From: Alteromonas pelagimontana
GTDB lineage: Bacteria; Pseudomonadota; Gammaproteobacteria; Enterobacterales; Alteromonadaceae
Length of the DNA stretch: 64,000 bases
Direction: 5' to 3'
NCBI RefSeq assembly: GCF_002499975.2
Contig: NZ_CP052766.1
Coordinates: forward strand, 1,054,001 to 1,118,000
Position 1 is the first letter of the stretch. Each line of letters begins with the position of its first letter. Below the pieces are notes generated by a model. It had not been told where the DNA came from and did not search any database. It worked only from the letters and a program-made list of their open reading frames with translations. Made by a program: the position numbers and the translations under genes. Positions 1-8,091 of this stretch are shown here, piece after piece.

Positions 1-2
1 TT

Positions 3-1142
3 AAGATCCGACTGAAACCTATGTCGCCACGGGATATGCAACAGGAACATCGTGCTGCTACCCCCTTAGAACTACTTTTTGATTTGGTTTCAGTTATTGC
101 CATAGCAGCGGCCGCAGCAGGGTTGCATCACGCACTTGCTGAAGCTCATTATATTGACGGAATATCAAAATACATTGCGGCAATATTCGCTATCTGGTGG
201 GCGTGGATGAATTACACCTGGTTTGCTTCCGCCTACGATAATGACGATCCGTTGTTCAGACTATTAACCATGGTCATTATGGCGGGTGCCCTAACCTTGG
301 CCGCAGGCATCTCACAGTTTTTCGAGCAGCTGGATTTTGGTCTGGTAGTCATGGGCTACGTGATTATACGATTGGCAATGGTCGCACTTTGGCTAAGAGC
401 GGCAAAACATGATAGAGCCAGAAGAAAAACCACCTTAAGCTATGCCGTCGGCATTGCCTTAGTACAGTTATATTGGGTTGGGCTGCTATTGGCAGACATG
501 TCATCATTGAGCTTATTTTTCGGCGGTTTTGCTATTGGAATAGGGTTAGAACTGTCTGTGCCAGCACTTGCAGAGCGCCATGGCACCACTCCCTGGCATC
601 GTGACCATATTGTCGAGCGATATGGTTTGCTCAATATTATTGTGCTGGGCGAAACTCTTTTAGCCGGCTCGATGGCCCTCAATCAGATAAACCTGGATAA
701 CTTTGATACTCGCTTTGTTTATTTGGCGATTTCATCTCTGGTTATTTTGTTTTCGCTGTGGTGGTTGTATTTTTCCCGTGAAGAACAACTGCAACACAAG
801 CAATTAAAGCTGGCACTTATTTGGGGTTATGGCCACCTGGTTATTTATCTGGCTGGCGCAGCCGTGGGAGCAGGGTTTGCCTTACAGGTAGATATTCTGG
901 CCGGTCACTCCACCACCTCAATATTAATCGCTCACTATGCAGTGGCAATTCCCATTGCTGCTTATTTTGGGGGAATATGGTTTGTAAGGGATCGGTACGT
1001 TCTTGGCTCTGCGGCTAAAGGTATTTTACCGTTGTTTGCATGCCTTATAATAATTTCTCCGCCGCTTGTAGGGTTAGGGGGTGTAGCATGTTTAACCGTA
1101 ATGAGCGTATATCTACGCAATCATTTAGCCTCCACACAATGA
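3..1142 (+). CDS. LtrA-family membrane protein (5' end beyond window)
   Basis: A polytopic membrane protein of the low temperature requirement A (LtrA) family; the family's biochemical role is poorly defined. What identifies it is the family's amino-terminal signature, HRAATPLELLFDL, followed by a run of about ten hydrophobic segments and a Trp-rich early loop (WWAWMNYTWFAS). The first ATG is at base 21, but the frame is open to the left edge and the residues before that ATG (RLKP) resemble the usual LtrA start, where an RLxPM-like stretch precedes the HRAATP motif. The true start therefore probably lies outside the window, and the visible part is nearly the whole protein (about 373 residues). 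It reads towards the GH28 gene but is separated from it by about 330 bases, so it is probably not in that operon. The family call is good; the function is unknown. Confidence 0.85.
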   Translation, partial: KIRLKPMSPRDMQQEHRAATPLELLFDLVSVIAIAAAAAGLHHALAEAHYIDGISKYIAAIFAIWWAWMNYTWFASAYDNDDPLFRLLTMVIMAGALTLAAGISQFFEQLDFGLVVMGYVIIRLAMVALWLRAAKHDRARRKTTLSYAVGIALVQLYWVGLLLADMSSLSLFFGGFAIGIGLELSVPALAERHGTTPWHRDHIVERYGLLNIIVLGETLLAGSMALNQINLDNFDTRFVYLAISSLVILFSLWWLYFSREEQLQHKQLKLALIWGYGHLVIYLAGAAVGAGFALQVDILAGHSTTSILIAHYAVAIPIAAYFGGIWFVRDRYVLGSAAKGILPLFACLIIISPPLVGLGGVACLTVMSVYLRNHLASTQ

Positions 1143-1413
1143 CCAGTTTTATTTTGCGTAGTTGTTGTAGACGGCCCAGACAGAAATCTTTGCCTGCTAC
1201 TAACACCGCAATCAATGTGTTGATTCCAGTTACCACTGTTCATTTTCCAAGGTAGCGAAAATGATGTACTCCTATCACGGCTGAACCCCGCCAAAATAAT
1301 TCTTCTCTCTCCCGCCGACATTCCCGCATCGGCGAGCTTTTATTCATCTGATAACACCTCGACAATCACAGAACATTTTTTTAACTTTTTTATGACAAGG
1401 CCTTTCCTTTTGG

Positions 1414-1427
1414 TGCCACCGGTGGCA
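1414..1427. promoter_or_regulatory. 14-bp perfect palindrome, LacI/GalR-type operator candidate
   Basis: The bases TGCCACCGGTGGCA form a perfect palindrome with a central CCGG. LacI/GalR regulators typically bind 14-20 bp even palindromes with a central CG. The site lies directly upstream of a possible -35 box and 45 bases before the GH28 start. A 12/14 match recurs at 2901-2914, and a weaker relative lies before the GH2 gene at 13070-13083. The regulator family is inference. Confidence 0.55.
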
Positions 1428-1429
1428 TA

Positions 1430-1457
1430 TTAACACAACCTTAACATTAGATAGAAT
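1430..1457 (+). promoter_or_regulatory. sigma-70-like promoter candidate
   Basis: TTAACA at 1430-1435 (5/6 to the -35 consensus) is followed after 16 bases by TAGAAT at 1452-1457 (5/6 to the -10 consensus). Transcription would start near 1464, only a few bases before the GH28 ATG at 1472, so either the leader is very short or another promoter is used. Confidence 0.35.
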
Positions 1458-1471
1458 ACATTGAGTTGTTT

Positions 1472-2854
1472 ATGCAAAGGTTCTCCGGCAAATACAATTT
1501 ATTAAGCTGCTTGCTCATCATCAGCGCGCTTTCGATAAAAAACGGCGTTGCTAATACCGATGCTGACTGGGCTCTGGCTGATTCGATTGTAAAGGAAATT
1601 CAACAACCGAAAATACCGGATCGCACTTTTACCGTCACTGATTTTGTCACCAACGGCGAATCATCCGATCATCAGGCAGCCATTCAGTCAGCTATCAACT
1701 CAGCTAGTGAAGCAGGCGGCGGCAAGGTGGTACTACCTAAAGGTAAATGGTTTAGCCGCGGCCCCATTCAACTTAAGAGTCGCGTGAACCTGCATCTGGA
1801 AAAAGGCGCAACCCTGTTGTTTTCTGCAACGCCAGCAGATTATTTACCCGTTGTGAAGACCCGCTGGGAAGGCACCGAAGTGTTTACCTATTCGCCTTTG
1901 ATTTACGCTGCCAATGTGGAAGATGTCGCCATAACGGGTAAAGGTGTTATCGACGGCAACGCCGATTCTGCCTTTATCGACTGGGTTAATAAGCAGGACA
2001 AGGATGTAGCAGCATTGCGGTCCATGGGGTTTAATCTGGTTCCCGTTGGGCAGCGTCAGTTTGGTGAGGGACATTTCCTGCGCCCCCCGCTCATTCAGTT
2101 TTTTCATGCCAAACGCGTGTTGCTACAAGATTACACAGCCATTAATTCGCCATTTTGGGTAAATCATTTGTTATATACCTCTCACGCTACGGTCAAGGGC
2201 GTTTCCGTAGATAGCCATCAGCGCAATAACGACGGCCTGGACATCGAATCAAGCCAGCATGTGCTGGTGGAAAATAGCCGCTTTCGCACTGGAGATGATT
2301 CCATTGTCATTAAATCCGGCAGAGACGCAGACGGAAGATCAATTGGTATTCCCAGCACCGATATTGTGGTTCGGCATAATGACTTAGGCGGTGAAGATGG
2401 TGTCGGATTAGGTTCAGAAATGTCGGGCGGAATTAAACGCGTATTTTTCAGCGACAACACCTTCCGTAAAGGCGATTCAGCCTATCGGTTCAAGAGCAAC
2501 CTCGATCGTGGCGGCAGTGTCGAGATGGTGCGGATTCGTAATAGCCAGGTTTCCTCCTTCACCAATCTGTTTTGGTTTCAACTTAACTACCCAAGCAATT
2601 TGAATGGCAACTTTCCCGCCACCTATACAGATATCGTCTTTGAAAATATTCGCGCTGAAGACATAGGAACAGTGCTTGAAATTCATGCGCCTGACGCTTC
2701 ACCGGTATCCAATGTCACCTTTAGAAATATTCAAATACGCCGGGCAAAAACCCCGTTTATTCTTGAAAATGCGAAAAATCTCACCTTCGAAAATGTGCAA
2801 ATTGGCCCTCAGCGGTACGACGGGGTAATGAGCGCCGTAGCCCACAACGAATAA
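1472..2854 (+). CDS. secreted GH28 family glycoside hydrolase (polygalacturonase-like)
   Basis: A glycoside hydrolase family 28 protein of about 460 residues, expected to cleave galacturonide or related linkages in pectin-like polymers outside the cytoplasm. It has an N-terminal hydrophobic signal peptide and the right-handed beta-helix pattern. The family's aspartates are present: NND at about 252-254, GDD at 274-276 (D275, D276), and the RIK-type motif as R339-F-K341. The motif GSEMSGG is also typical. The catalytic histidine of the family's GHG motif is not there; the aligned position reads GEDG, with E308 in its place, so the activity may be altered. A TTG six bases upstream (1466) could also start it; I chose the ATG at 1472. 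It precedes the leader ORF and TonB receptor by about 75 bases, suggesting a shared glycan-use role. Confidence 0.85.
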   Translation: MQRFSGKYNLLSCLLIISALSIKNGVANTDADWALADSIVKEIQQPKIPDRTFTVTDFVTNGESSDHQAAIQSAINSASEAGGGKVVLPKGKWFSRGPIQLKSRVNLHLEKGATLLFSATPADYLPVVKTRWEGTEVFTYSPLIYAANVEDVAITGKGVIDGNADSAFIDWVNKQDKDVAALRSMGFNLVPVGQRQFGEGHFLRPPLIQFFHAKRVLLQDYTAINSPFWVNHLLYTSHATVKGVSVDSHQRNNDGLDIESSQHVLVENSRFRTGDDSIVIKSGRDADGRSIGIPSTDIVVRHNDLGGEDGVGLGSEMSGGIKRVFFSDNTFRKGDSAYRFKSNLDRGGSVEMVRIRNSQVSSFTNLFWFQLNYPSNLNGNFPATYTDIVFENIRAEDIGTVLEIHAPDASPVSNVTFRNIQIRRAKTPFILENAKNLTFENVQIGPQRYDGVMSAVAHNE

Positions 2855-2900
2855 CAGATAATGAGTATGAAAAACAACCAAAAACAGGATAGCAAAAAAA

Positions 2901-2914
2901 TGCCACCGGTAGCG
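2901..2914. promoter_or_regulatory. operator-like site before receptor leader
   Basis: TGCCACCGGTAGCG matches 12 of 14 bases of the perfect palindrome at 1414-1427. It sits directly before the strong Shine-Dalgarno at 2916-2924 and 151 bases before the receptor start codon. Recurrence of an unusual sequence before two adjacent glycan-use genes makes a shared regulator plausible. Confidence 0.5.
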
Positions 2915-2930
2915 TAAGGAGGTGTTTTGA

Positions 2931-3056
2931 ATGTTATCTATATCAGGGAATGTGCTCGCTGAATGCTGCTTTTCCGCGTCCAAATTCGACGCTACAGGAA
3001 AAGGCGTCTGCTTGCATTCTCCCTGTTCGAACTATCACCAGGACACAGAAAGCTAG
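2931..3056 (+). CDS. 41-residue leader ORF upstream of TonB-dependent receptor
   Basis: A short ORF not resembling any family I know. An unusually complete Shine-Dalgarno, AAGGAGGTG at 2916-2924, lies six bases before the ATG at 2931. The ORF runs 41 codons and ends with TAG at 3054-3056, which overlaps the Shine-Dalgarno (AGGAGA, 3055-3060) of the receptor gene starting at 3065. The predicted peptide contains four cysteines (positions 12, 13, 27 and 32) and is not hydrophobic. The layout is typical of translational coupling, where ribosomes finishing the leader open or occupy the next initiation site. It could be a regulatory leader peptide or a real small protein. The evidence is signal strength and geometry only; codon-level conservation was not testable here. 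Confidence 0.5.
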   Translation: MLSISGNVLAECCFSASKFDATGKGVCLHSPCSNYHQDTES

Positions 3057-3064
3057 GAGAAAAC

Positions 3065-5779
3065 ATGCAAACCGATCGCTTAACATACAACAAACTGGGT
3101 ACAGCAATATTACTGGCGTTGGGAATAAGTCATGCACCGGCAGTATTGGCGCAAGAGACAACATCAAAAACGCCGTCTGAAGCTGACATCGAAGTCATTG
3201 AAGTCGGCGGCTTTCGCGGCGCATTGAACCGGGCGCTTTTCGAGAAACGAAGTGCTGTTACGTCAAAGGAAACCATACTGAGCGAAGATATCGGTAAATT
3301 TCCTGATCTGAATATTGCAGAATCCCTACAGCGCGTGCCCGGGGTTGCAATTTCCCGTGAAGGTGGCGAAGGTCGGCAAATTACCCTGCGAGGTCTGGGC
3401 CCAGCGTTCACCCGAACCACGCTAAACGGAATGGAAGTGCCAGCCAGCACCGATGGTACCGATTCTGGCGGCGGCGTTAACGGCGGCCGTGCATTCGATT
3501 TCAATGTGTTTGCCTCAGAGTTATTCAATCGCGTGGATATTCAGAAAACTTCTACTGCGTCTACCGAAGAGGGCGGTATTGCCGGCACAGTAGATTTATA
3601 CTCTGCCAAGCCTTTCAGCAACCCTGGATTTCATGTCACTGCGGCAGGTCAGGGTGGATACAATGATGTTACGGAAGAAGTCGATCCGAGAATGGTGTTT
3701 ATGATCAGCAATACCTTTGCGGACGATACCATTGGTGCTCTGTTTTCGGTGGCGAAATCTGAACGTACCGTCAGACAGGAAGGGTACGGCACGGTAAGAT
3801 GGACCACACCAGTGGACGACGGTAGCGGTATCTATACCAGTGCAGCTACGGCGAACACACAGATAACCGGCTCACCAGCCAGTGACAACTGCGAATATGA
3901 AGAGGAAAACGTCTCGCCAATCAACTGCCTTTGGACTCCCCGCCTGCCGCGCTACGATTTTTTTGGGAACAAACAGGAAAGATTGGGAATAACCGGTACG
4001 CTGCAGTTTGCCGTGGGAGACATTGGTACAGTTACGTTTGATACGCTCCAGTCGAAACTGGAAAACGACCGTACCATGTATAACAACTTTGAAATGTTTC
4101 GCAGCACGTTCAGTGAAATTACTCCGGTTGCCATTACCATTGATGACAGTGGGCAGCAGGTCATTGCAGGTACATTTGATAACCTTACCTCGCGAGTAGA
4201 AAACCGACAGCAGGTATCAGAGACAGATTTTAGCCAGTATGTTTTATCAGGTGAGTTCTTTCTTACCGATGCCCTGCGTCTTGATGCTATGGTAGGTACC
4301 GCCAGTTCAGATGCTCGCTCTGAACAGTACCGTTACAATATGACCAACTTAACTCCGCATCGCTTCAGCTTTGACTTTACCGGTAATCCGAACGTTCCCG
4401 TGATGGAATATGGCTACGATTATACCGATCCCACCTTGTATGATTTATCTGATGGCCGCCTGCGTGCCACTGCCGTCGATCGTGACAATGATACTGCAAA
4501 GATAGATTTGGCATACCAGGGCGCTGAGCTCGAGGTAAAAATGGGGCTGGCATATAACGATAGATCGGTGAACTACAGAGAAGAACAAATTAACGACTTT
4601 CCCGATCAGGACTCGGCTGAAGGCTTTACGCAAATATTGCCCTACGACGATTTCGGTCACGGCTTTGATGGTCCGTTAAACACCTTTTTAGTAGCGGATT
4701 TTGCTGCAATTGAAGATCAATTACTGGAGAAAAACTGGACGCCACGCACTGAGCAAAGTTGGGAAATAGGCGAAGAAACACTAGCGGGTTATCTTGAGTT
4801 TAATTACGACCAGGATATCGCGGGAATGAATCTGAAATCTAATTTCGGCATGCGGTATGTCAAAACCACCTCTACTGCCACCGGCTACATTCAACTGGAC
4901 GAAGTCACCGTTGAAAATGATTACGACAACTTCTTACCGGCGTTAAACCTGGCTTTGTCAGTCACCGACGATGTCGTTACCCGCTTGGGCATTTCCAGCA
5001 CCATGACGCGTCCAAGTTTGGGCTCTCTTAACCCGGGCAACCCCTCGTTCTCTTACGTTAATGGTACGGTAAGCGCAGGCAACCCTTATCTGGACCCGTT
5101 TACCTCTAACAACGTGGACGTAGGACTGGAATGGTATTTCGCCGAGGAATCACTGCTTGCGGCTAATTATTTTTATAAAGATATTGAAACCTTTATCACC
5201 AGCTCCACCGAGGAGCGCTTGATTGATGAAGTCTATCTACCCTTTATTGATTCCGATCCGCAGTACGATCCTGCAATGGCTCTGGATCCCAGAACGGTTC
5301 CTTATACTCATACTTCTCCAGTAAACGGTGAAGGTACATCGGTTAAAGGCGTTGAATTCATTTATCAACAGCCATTCCGATTCCTGCCAGCGCCATTCGA
5401 TGGTTTAGGTGTGGTGATGAACTATACGCGAGTATCTGCAGGAGAAATTACCGGCTTATCCAAAAATACTTATAACGCCACCTTGTACTATGAACGCGAT
5501 GCCTACGGTATTCGCTTGTCACTGAATAAGCGGGATGATTATATCACCAGTTATTCAGGCAGTAACGGTAACGCCGAAGAAGGCACAACCGGGCCGACGT
5601 ATCTGGATTTGTCAGCGTTCTATAATTACAACGAGAATCTGACCTTTACCATCGAAGGCATTAATTTAACCGACGAATATGAGCGTCTGTTCACTACCGG
5701 ATACGGCTCACAAAACCTTATCCGGGAATATAACCACACCGGAACCCAGATATTCCTTGGAGCCAGATACACAATGTAA
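3065..5779 (+). CDS. TonB-dependent receptor, carbohydrate-type
   Basis: An outer-membrane TonB-dependent receptor of 904 residues, expected to import oligosaccharides using TonB/ExbBD energy. After a signal peptide ending in ALA, a TonB-box-like stretch (IEVIEV) precedes the plug. Plug motifs are clear: the SEDIGKFPDLNIAESLQRVPG segment type, ITLRGLG, and VDIQKTSTAS with EGGIAGTVDL. These are characteristic of the large TIGR01782-like receptors of Alteromonas, Xanthomonas and Caulobacter. The remainder is the 22-strand barrel with alternating aromatic strands, ending in an aromatic/hydrophobic strand (GARYTM). The frame is open 34 codons further upstream, but the ATG at 3065 has AGGAGA four bases before it and gives a proper signal peptide. 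It follows the GH28 gene and the coupled leader ORF and is closed by a strong terminator. Confidence 0.93.
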   Translation: MQTDRLTYNKLGTAILLALGISHAPAVLAQETTSKTPSEADIEVIEVGGFRGALNRALFEKRSAVTSKETILSEDIGKFPDLNIAESLQRVPGVAISREGGEGRQITLRGLGPAFTRTTLNGMEVPASTDGTDSGGGVNGGRAFDFNVFASELFNRVDIQKTSTASTEEGGIAGTVDLYSAKPFSNPGFHVTAAGQGGYNDVTEEVDPRMVFMISNTFADDTIGALFSVAKSERTVRQEGYGTVRWTTPVDDGSGIYTSAATANTQITGSPASDNCEYEEENVSPINCLWTPRLPRYDFFGNKQERLGITGTLQFAVGDIGTVTFDTLQSKLENDRTMYNNFEMFRSTFSEITPVAITIDDSGQQVIAGTFDNLTSRVENRQQVSETDFSQYVLSGEFFLTDALRLDAMVGTASSDARSEQYRYNMTNLTPHRFSFDFTGNPNVPVMEYGYDYTDPTLYDLSDGRLRATAVDRDNDTAKIDLAYQGAELEVKMGLAYNDRSVNYREEQINDFPDQDSAEGFTQILPYDDFGHGFDGPLNTFLVADFAAIEDQLLEKNWTPRTEQSWEIGEETLAGYLEFNYDQDIAGMNLKSNFGMRYVKTTSTATGYIQLDEVTVENDYDNFLPALNLALSVTDDVVTRLGISSTMTRPSLGSLNPGNPSFSYVNGTVSAGNPYLDPFTSNNVDVGLEWYFAEESLLAANYFYKDIETFITSSTEERLIDEVYLPFIDSDPQYDPAMALDPRTVPYTHTSPVNGEGTSVKGVEFIYQQPFRFLPAPFDGLGVVMNYTRVSAGEITGLSKNTYNATLYYERDAYGIRLSLNKRDDYITSYSGSNGNAEEGTTGPTYLDLSAFYNYNENLTFTIEGINLTDEYERLFTTGYGSQNLIREYNHTGTQIFLGARYTM

Positions 5780-5790
5780 TCGCTCTTTGT

Positions 5791-5816
5791 AGGGCCACAT
5801 CATGTGGCCCTTTTTC
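5791..5816 (+). terminator. rho-independent terminator after receptor gene
   Basis: A perfect 9-bp stem (AGGGCCACA / TGTGGCCCT, 5791-5799 and 5803-5811) with a 3-base loop is followed by TTTTTC. It begins 11 bases after the receptor stop codon. Confidence 0.92.
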
Positions 5817-5877
5817 TCTTCCAGCCTTAATGTTTTACCTTTGCAAAGCCCCCAGCTTGAGCTTTCCAGCGCAAAAA

Positions 5878-8091
5878 CTATTTCGACTTCTTTTTACTAC
5901 AAAGTACGCTGCCGTAGAATTTGTTTATATTGATACTAAAGTGGTTAATGCTAAAGCCTACAGCGAAGTTTTTCGCGTTAGTGGAGAGTTTTTCATATAA
6001 CGATGTGTCGCTGAGCAGTTGTTCAATACGTGACGCCCACTCTACCTTGTCGACTTTAGTTTTAAACCCGTTGTAGCCATTTTCCACGATATCGTCAATA
6101 CCGCTTGAACGAACGGCTACCACCGGCATTCCCGCAGCCATAGCTTCAAGAATCACCATTCCCTGCGTTTCCGAACGAGAGGCAAATAAGAAAATATCAC
6201 CGAGTCTACAGTAGGCTGGTATTTCATCTGGAGGAACGGCGCCAATAAGTATGACCGAAGAAGTCAATTCCATCTTTTTAATAGTAGCTTCGAGATGATT
6301 TCTTACTGGCCCATCACCAATGATTAGCAGCCTGAACGGCTGCTCTGCCTGCTCCTGTAGTTGGCGAATTGCCTTAAGCAGGAAACCTAAGTTTTTTTCC
6401 TGGCTAAGTCGGCTAATGCTCACTAAGATGCGCTCCCCGTTGGGTGCATATTTTGCCTTAAGAGAAGCTATCGCATCTTCAGATACATTCTGATATGCCT
6501 GATAGTCGATACCGGTAGGTTGTACTAAAATTCGTTTTCTGACACCAATGGCCCGCAGGTACTCTTCTGCCGACTCAGTTGGCACCACCACACCGTCACA
6601 GCGATTGGCAAACCGCCGTACTATGGTATGCGACACCAGATTACGAAACAGCGGCCCTGGCAGAGGCACATAATGGGCGTAATGTTCCAGCCGCGTGTGA
6701 TAAGTATATATTACCGGTACGTTTAACCAGTTTCCGATAATCAGGCCGAGCTTTCCAAGCCAAAACGGGTGATGTACATGAATGATATCAGGACGAAAGC
6801 GGTAAATACGTCGGAAGGTTCGAACGGAAAAGACATTGCCTAAACGGAACTGGCTTTTCTTCTTTAAAGGTAGAAGAGCCCGCACCCTGAAAACAAGGCG
6901 TTCCTTCTTTTCATTCTTAGCATAGCTTGGCGCCACAATAAGCACTTTGTGCCCAAGTTTTGATAGCCCTTGGCGAAGGCGATCAATGGAAATGGGAACA
7001 CCGCCAACATAAGGCAAATAGTTGTTGGTAAACATGGCAATGCGAAGTAGCCTGCCGTTAAGGGCATCGGGATCGTTATCGAAGTCCGGATAATAGTTAC
7101 GCTCTGTAAACACCCGGTTATACAGCCAAGTGGCTATAACAGCGAAGCCACTTATCAGGAGAATAAAGTTTAGGTAGCCCACATAAAACAGCGAGTGAAC
7201 AAAAAACCAAAAACTTTCCAGCGTACGCCATACCGGATGCTGCCCACTGTCTATTCTTTTTTCCTCGATAGTGATGGTATCACCCTCGACAGTAACGGCG
7301 ACGAAGTGGTAATGACTTTGTTCATTGTTGATCACTAAGCCTCCCGCTCCACCGGTTACCACATACTGAGTTTCCTCATGCTGCTGTAATTCGTAGCGAG
7401 GCAAATTGGCCGAAAAAACGGCATCTACGCCGGTGCTTTCAATGAGTTGGGTAAAACGAAGGCGATCACTGTCATTGAACAAATAATTTTTATTCAATTC
7501 AAATAGCTGGGATAAATCGACAGGATAAAAAGGGTGAGCGCTAAATAGGATTAGATTAGCTTCATCGGCCGCATCCAAATCTTCTTCTAGCCAGCGATAT
7601 TGCCAGCCGAAATCGGTGGTGCCAGTGCTGTCGAGAAAAATAAAGCGGCTATTACCCGCAGGAAAACTAAAATGAAGAGGTCCAAAATGATCATAGAACC
7701 GATAACCGCCAATTCGACTTTCTTCCTGCGGTCCAAAGGCAAGCAAGTACGGCATTTTTAAACGAGATAATGTACGATAAATGGCGCGATATTTATCTTC
7801 ACCGCCGCTAGAAACTGCATTACCCGCAGACACCACAAAATCATAATTGCCGCGATTGAGCTGCGGGATAATTTTACGTTCGAAAATGCCCACCGAATTA
7901 CTGACATTCCCCACTACCGCAAAACGATAATTGCTCTTGCCGTTCAAACGTTCTTCAATATTTTCTACCTGAAATGCATGCTCGGCAGCAAAGTCCCTTT
8001 CAAAAAAATTTAAATAAATTTTGTACGTGACGAGTGCTGCCACTAATATCAGATTCAGCCAAAATAGAACCCGCAGCGCATTTTTAGCCAA
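5878..8091 (-). CDS. degenerate metallophosphoesterase-like domain fused to GT4 glycosyltransferase
   Basis: A membrane protein of 737 residues with two domains. Residues about 4-27 and 303-323 are transmembrane segments. Between them lies a domain with the order and spacing of a calcineurin-like phosphoesterase (FGPLHFSF, FIFLDS, WLEEDL, VVTGGAGG), but its metal sites are lost: GD is G61-N62, the second GD is G90-N91, GNHE is GPQE (120-123) and GHxH is SANLP (227-231). Only H186 of the motif-IV type remains. Residues from about 350 on are a GT4 retaining glycosyltransferase with a GGVP donor-side loop and an E-x7-E motif (ETQGMVILE). The predicted topology puts the dead domain in the periplasm and the transferase in the cytoplasm. 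The TTG at 8091 is chosen as start because AGGAG lies seven bases before it. It overlaps the end of the upstream membrane protein gene by 8 bases. The sugar substrate is unknown. Confidence 0.85.
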   Translation of the reverse strand: MAKNALRVLFWLNLILVAALVTYKIYLNFFERDFAAEHAFQVENIEERLNGKSNYRFAVVGNVSNSVGIFERKIIPQLNRGNYDFVVSAGNAVSSGGEDKYRAIYRTLSRLKMPYLLAFGPQEESRIGGYRFYDHFGPLHFSFPAGNSRFIFLDSTGTTDFGWQYRWLEEDLDAADEANLILFSAHPFYPVDLSQLFELNKNYLFNDSDRLRFTQLIESTGVDAVFSANLPRYELQQHEETQYVVTGGAGGLVINNEQSHYHFVAVTVEGDTITIEEKRIDSGQHPVWRTLESFWFFVHSLFYVGYLNFILLISGFAVIATWLYNRVFTERNYYPDFDNDPDALNGRLLRIAMFTNNYLPYVGGVPISIDRLRQGLSKLGHKVLIVAPSYAKNEKKERLVFRVRALLPLKKKSQFRLGNVFSVRTFRRIYRFRPDIIHVHHPFWLGKLGLIIGNWLNVPVIYTYHTRLEHYAHYVPLPGPLFRNLVSHTIVRRFANRCDGVVVPTESAEEYLRAIGVRKRILVQPTGIDYQAYQNVSEDAIASLKAKYAPNGERILVSISRLSQEKNLGFLLKAIRQLQEQAEQPFRLLIIGDGPVRNHLEATIKKMELTSSVILIGAVPPDEIPAYCRLGDIFLFASRSETQGMVILEAMAAGMPVVAVRSSGIDDIVENGYNGFKTKVDKVEWASRIEQLLSDTSLYEKLSTNAKNFAVGFSINHFSININKFYGSVLCSKKKSK

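Larger units (their letters stand above)
1143..1471. other. intergenic region before GH28 gene
   Basis: I find no gene in these 329 bases. The right-hand third holds a perfect 14-base palindrome (1414-1427) and a sigma-70-like promoter candidate (1430-1457), both listed separately. I see no clear terminator for the upstream gene. Confidence 0.6.

Noticed and set aside
2963..3064. Extension of the TonB receptor by 34 residues
   Set aside because: The added part would precede and disrupt the signal peptide; ATG 3065 has AGGAGA at the right distance.
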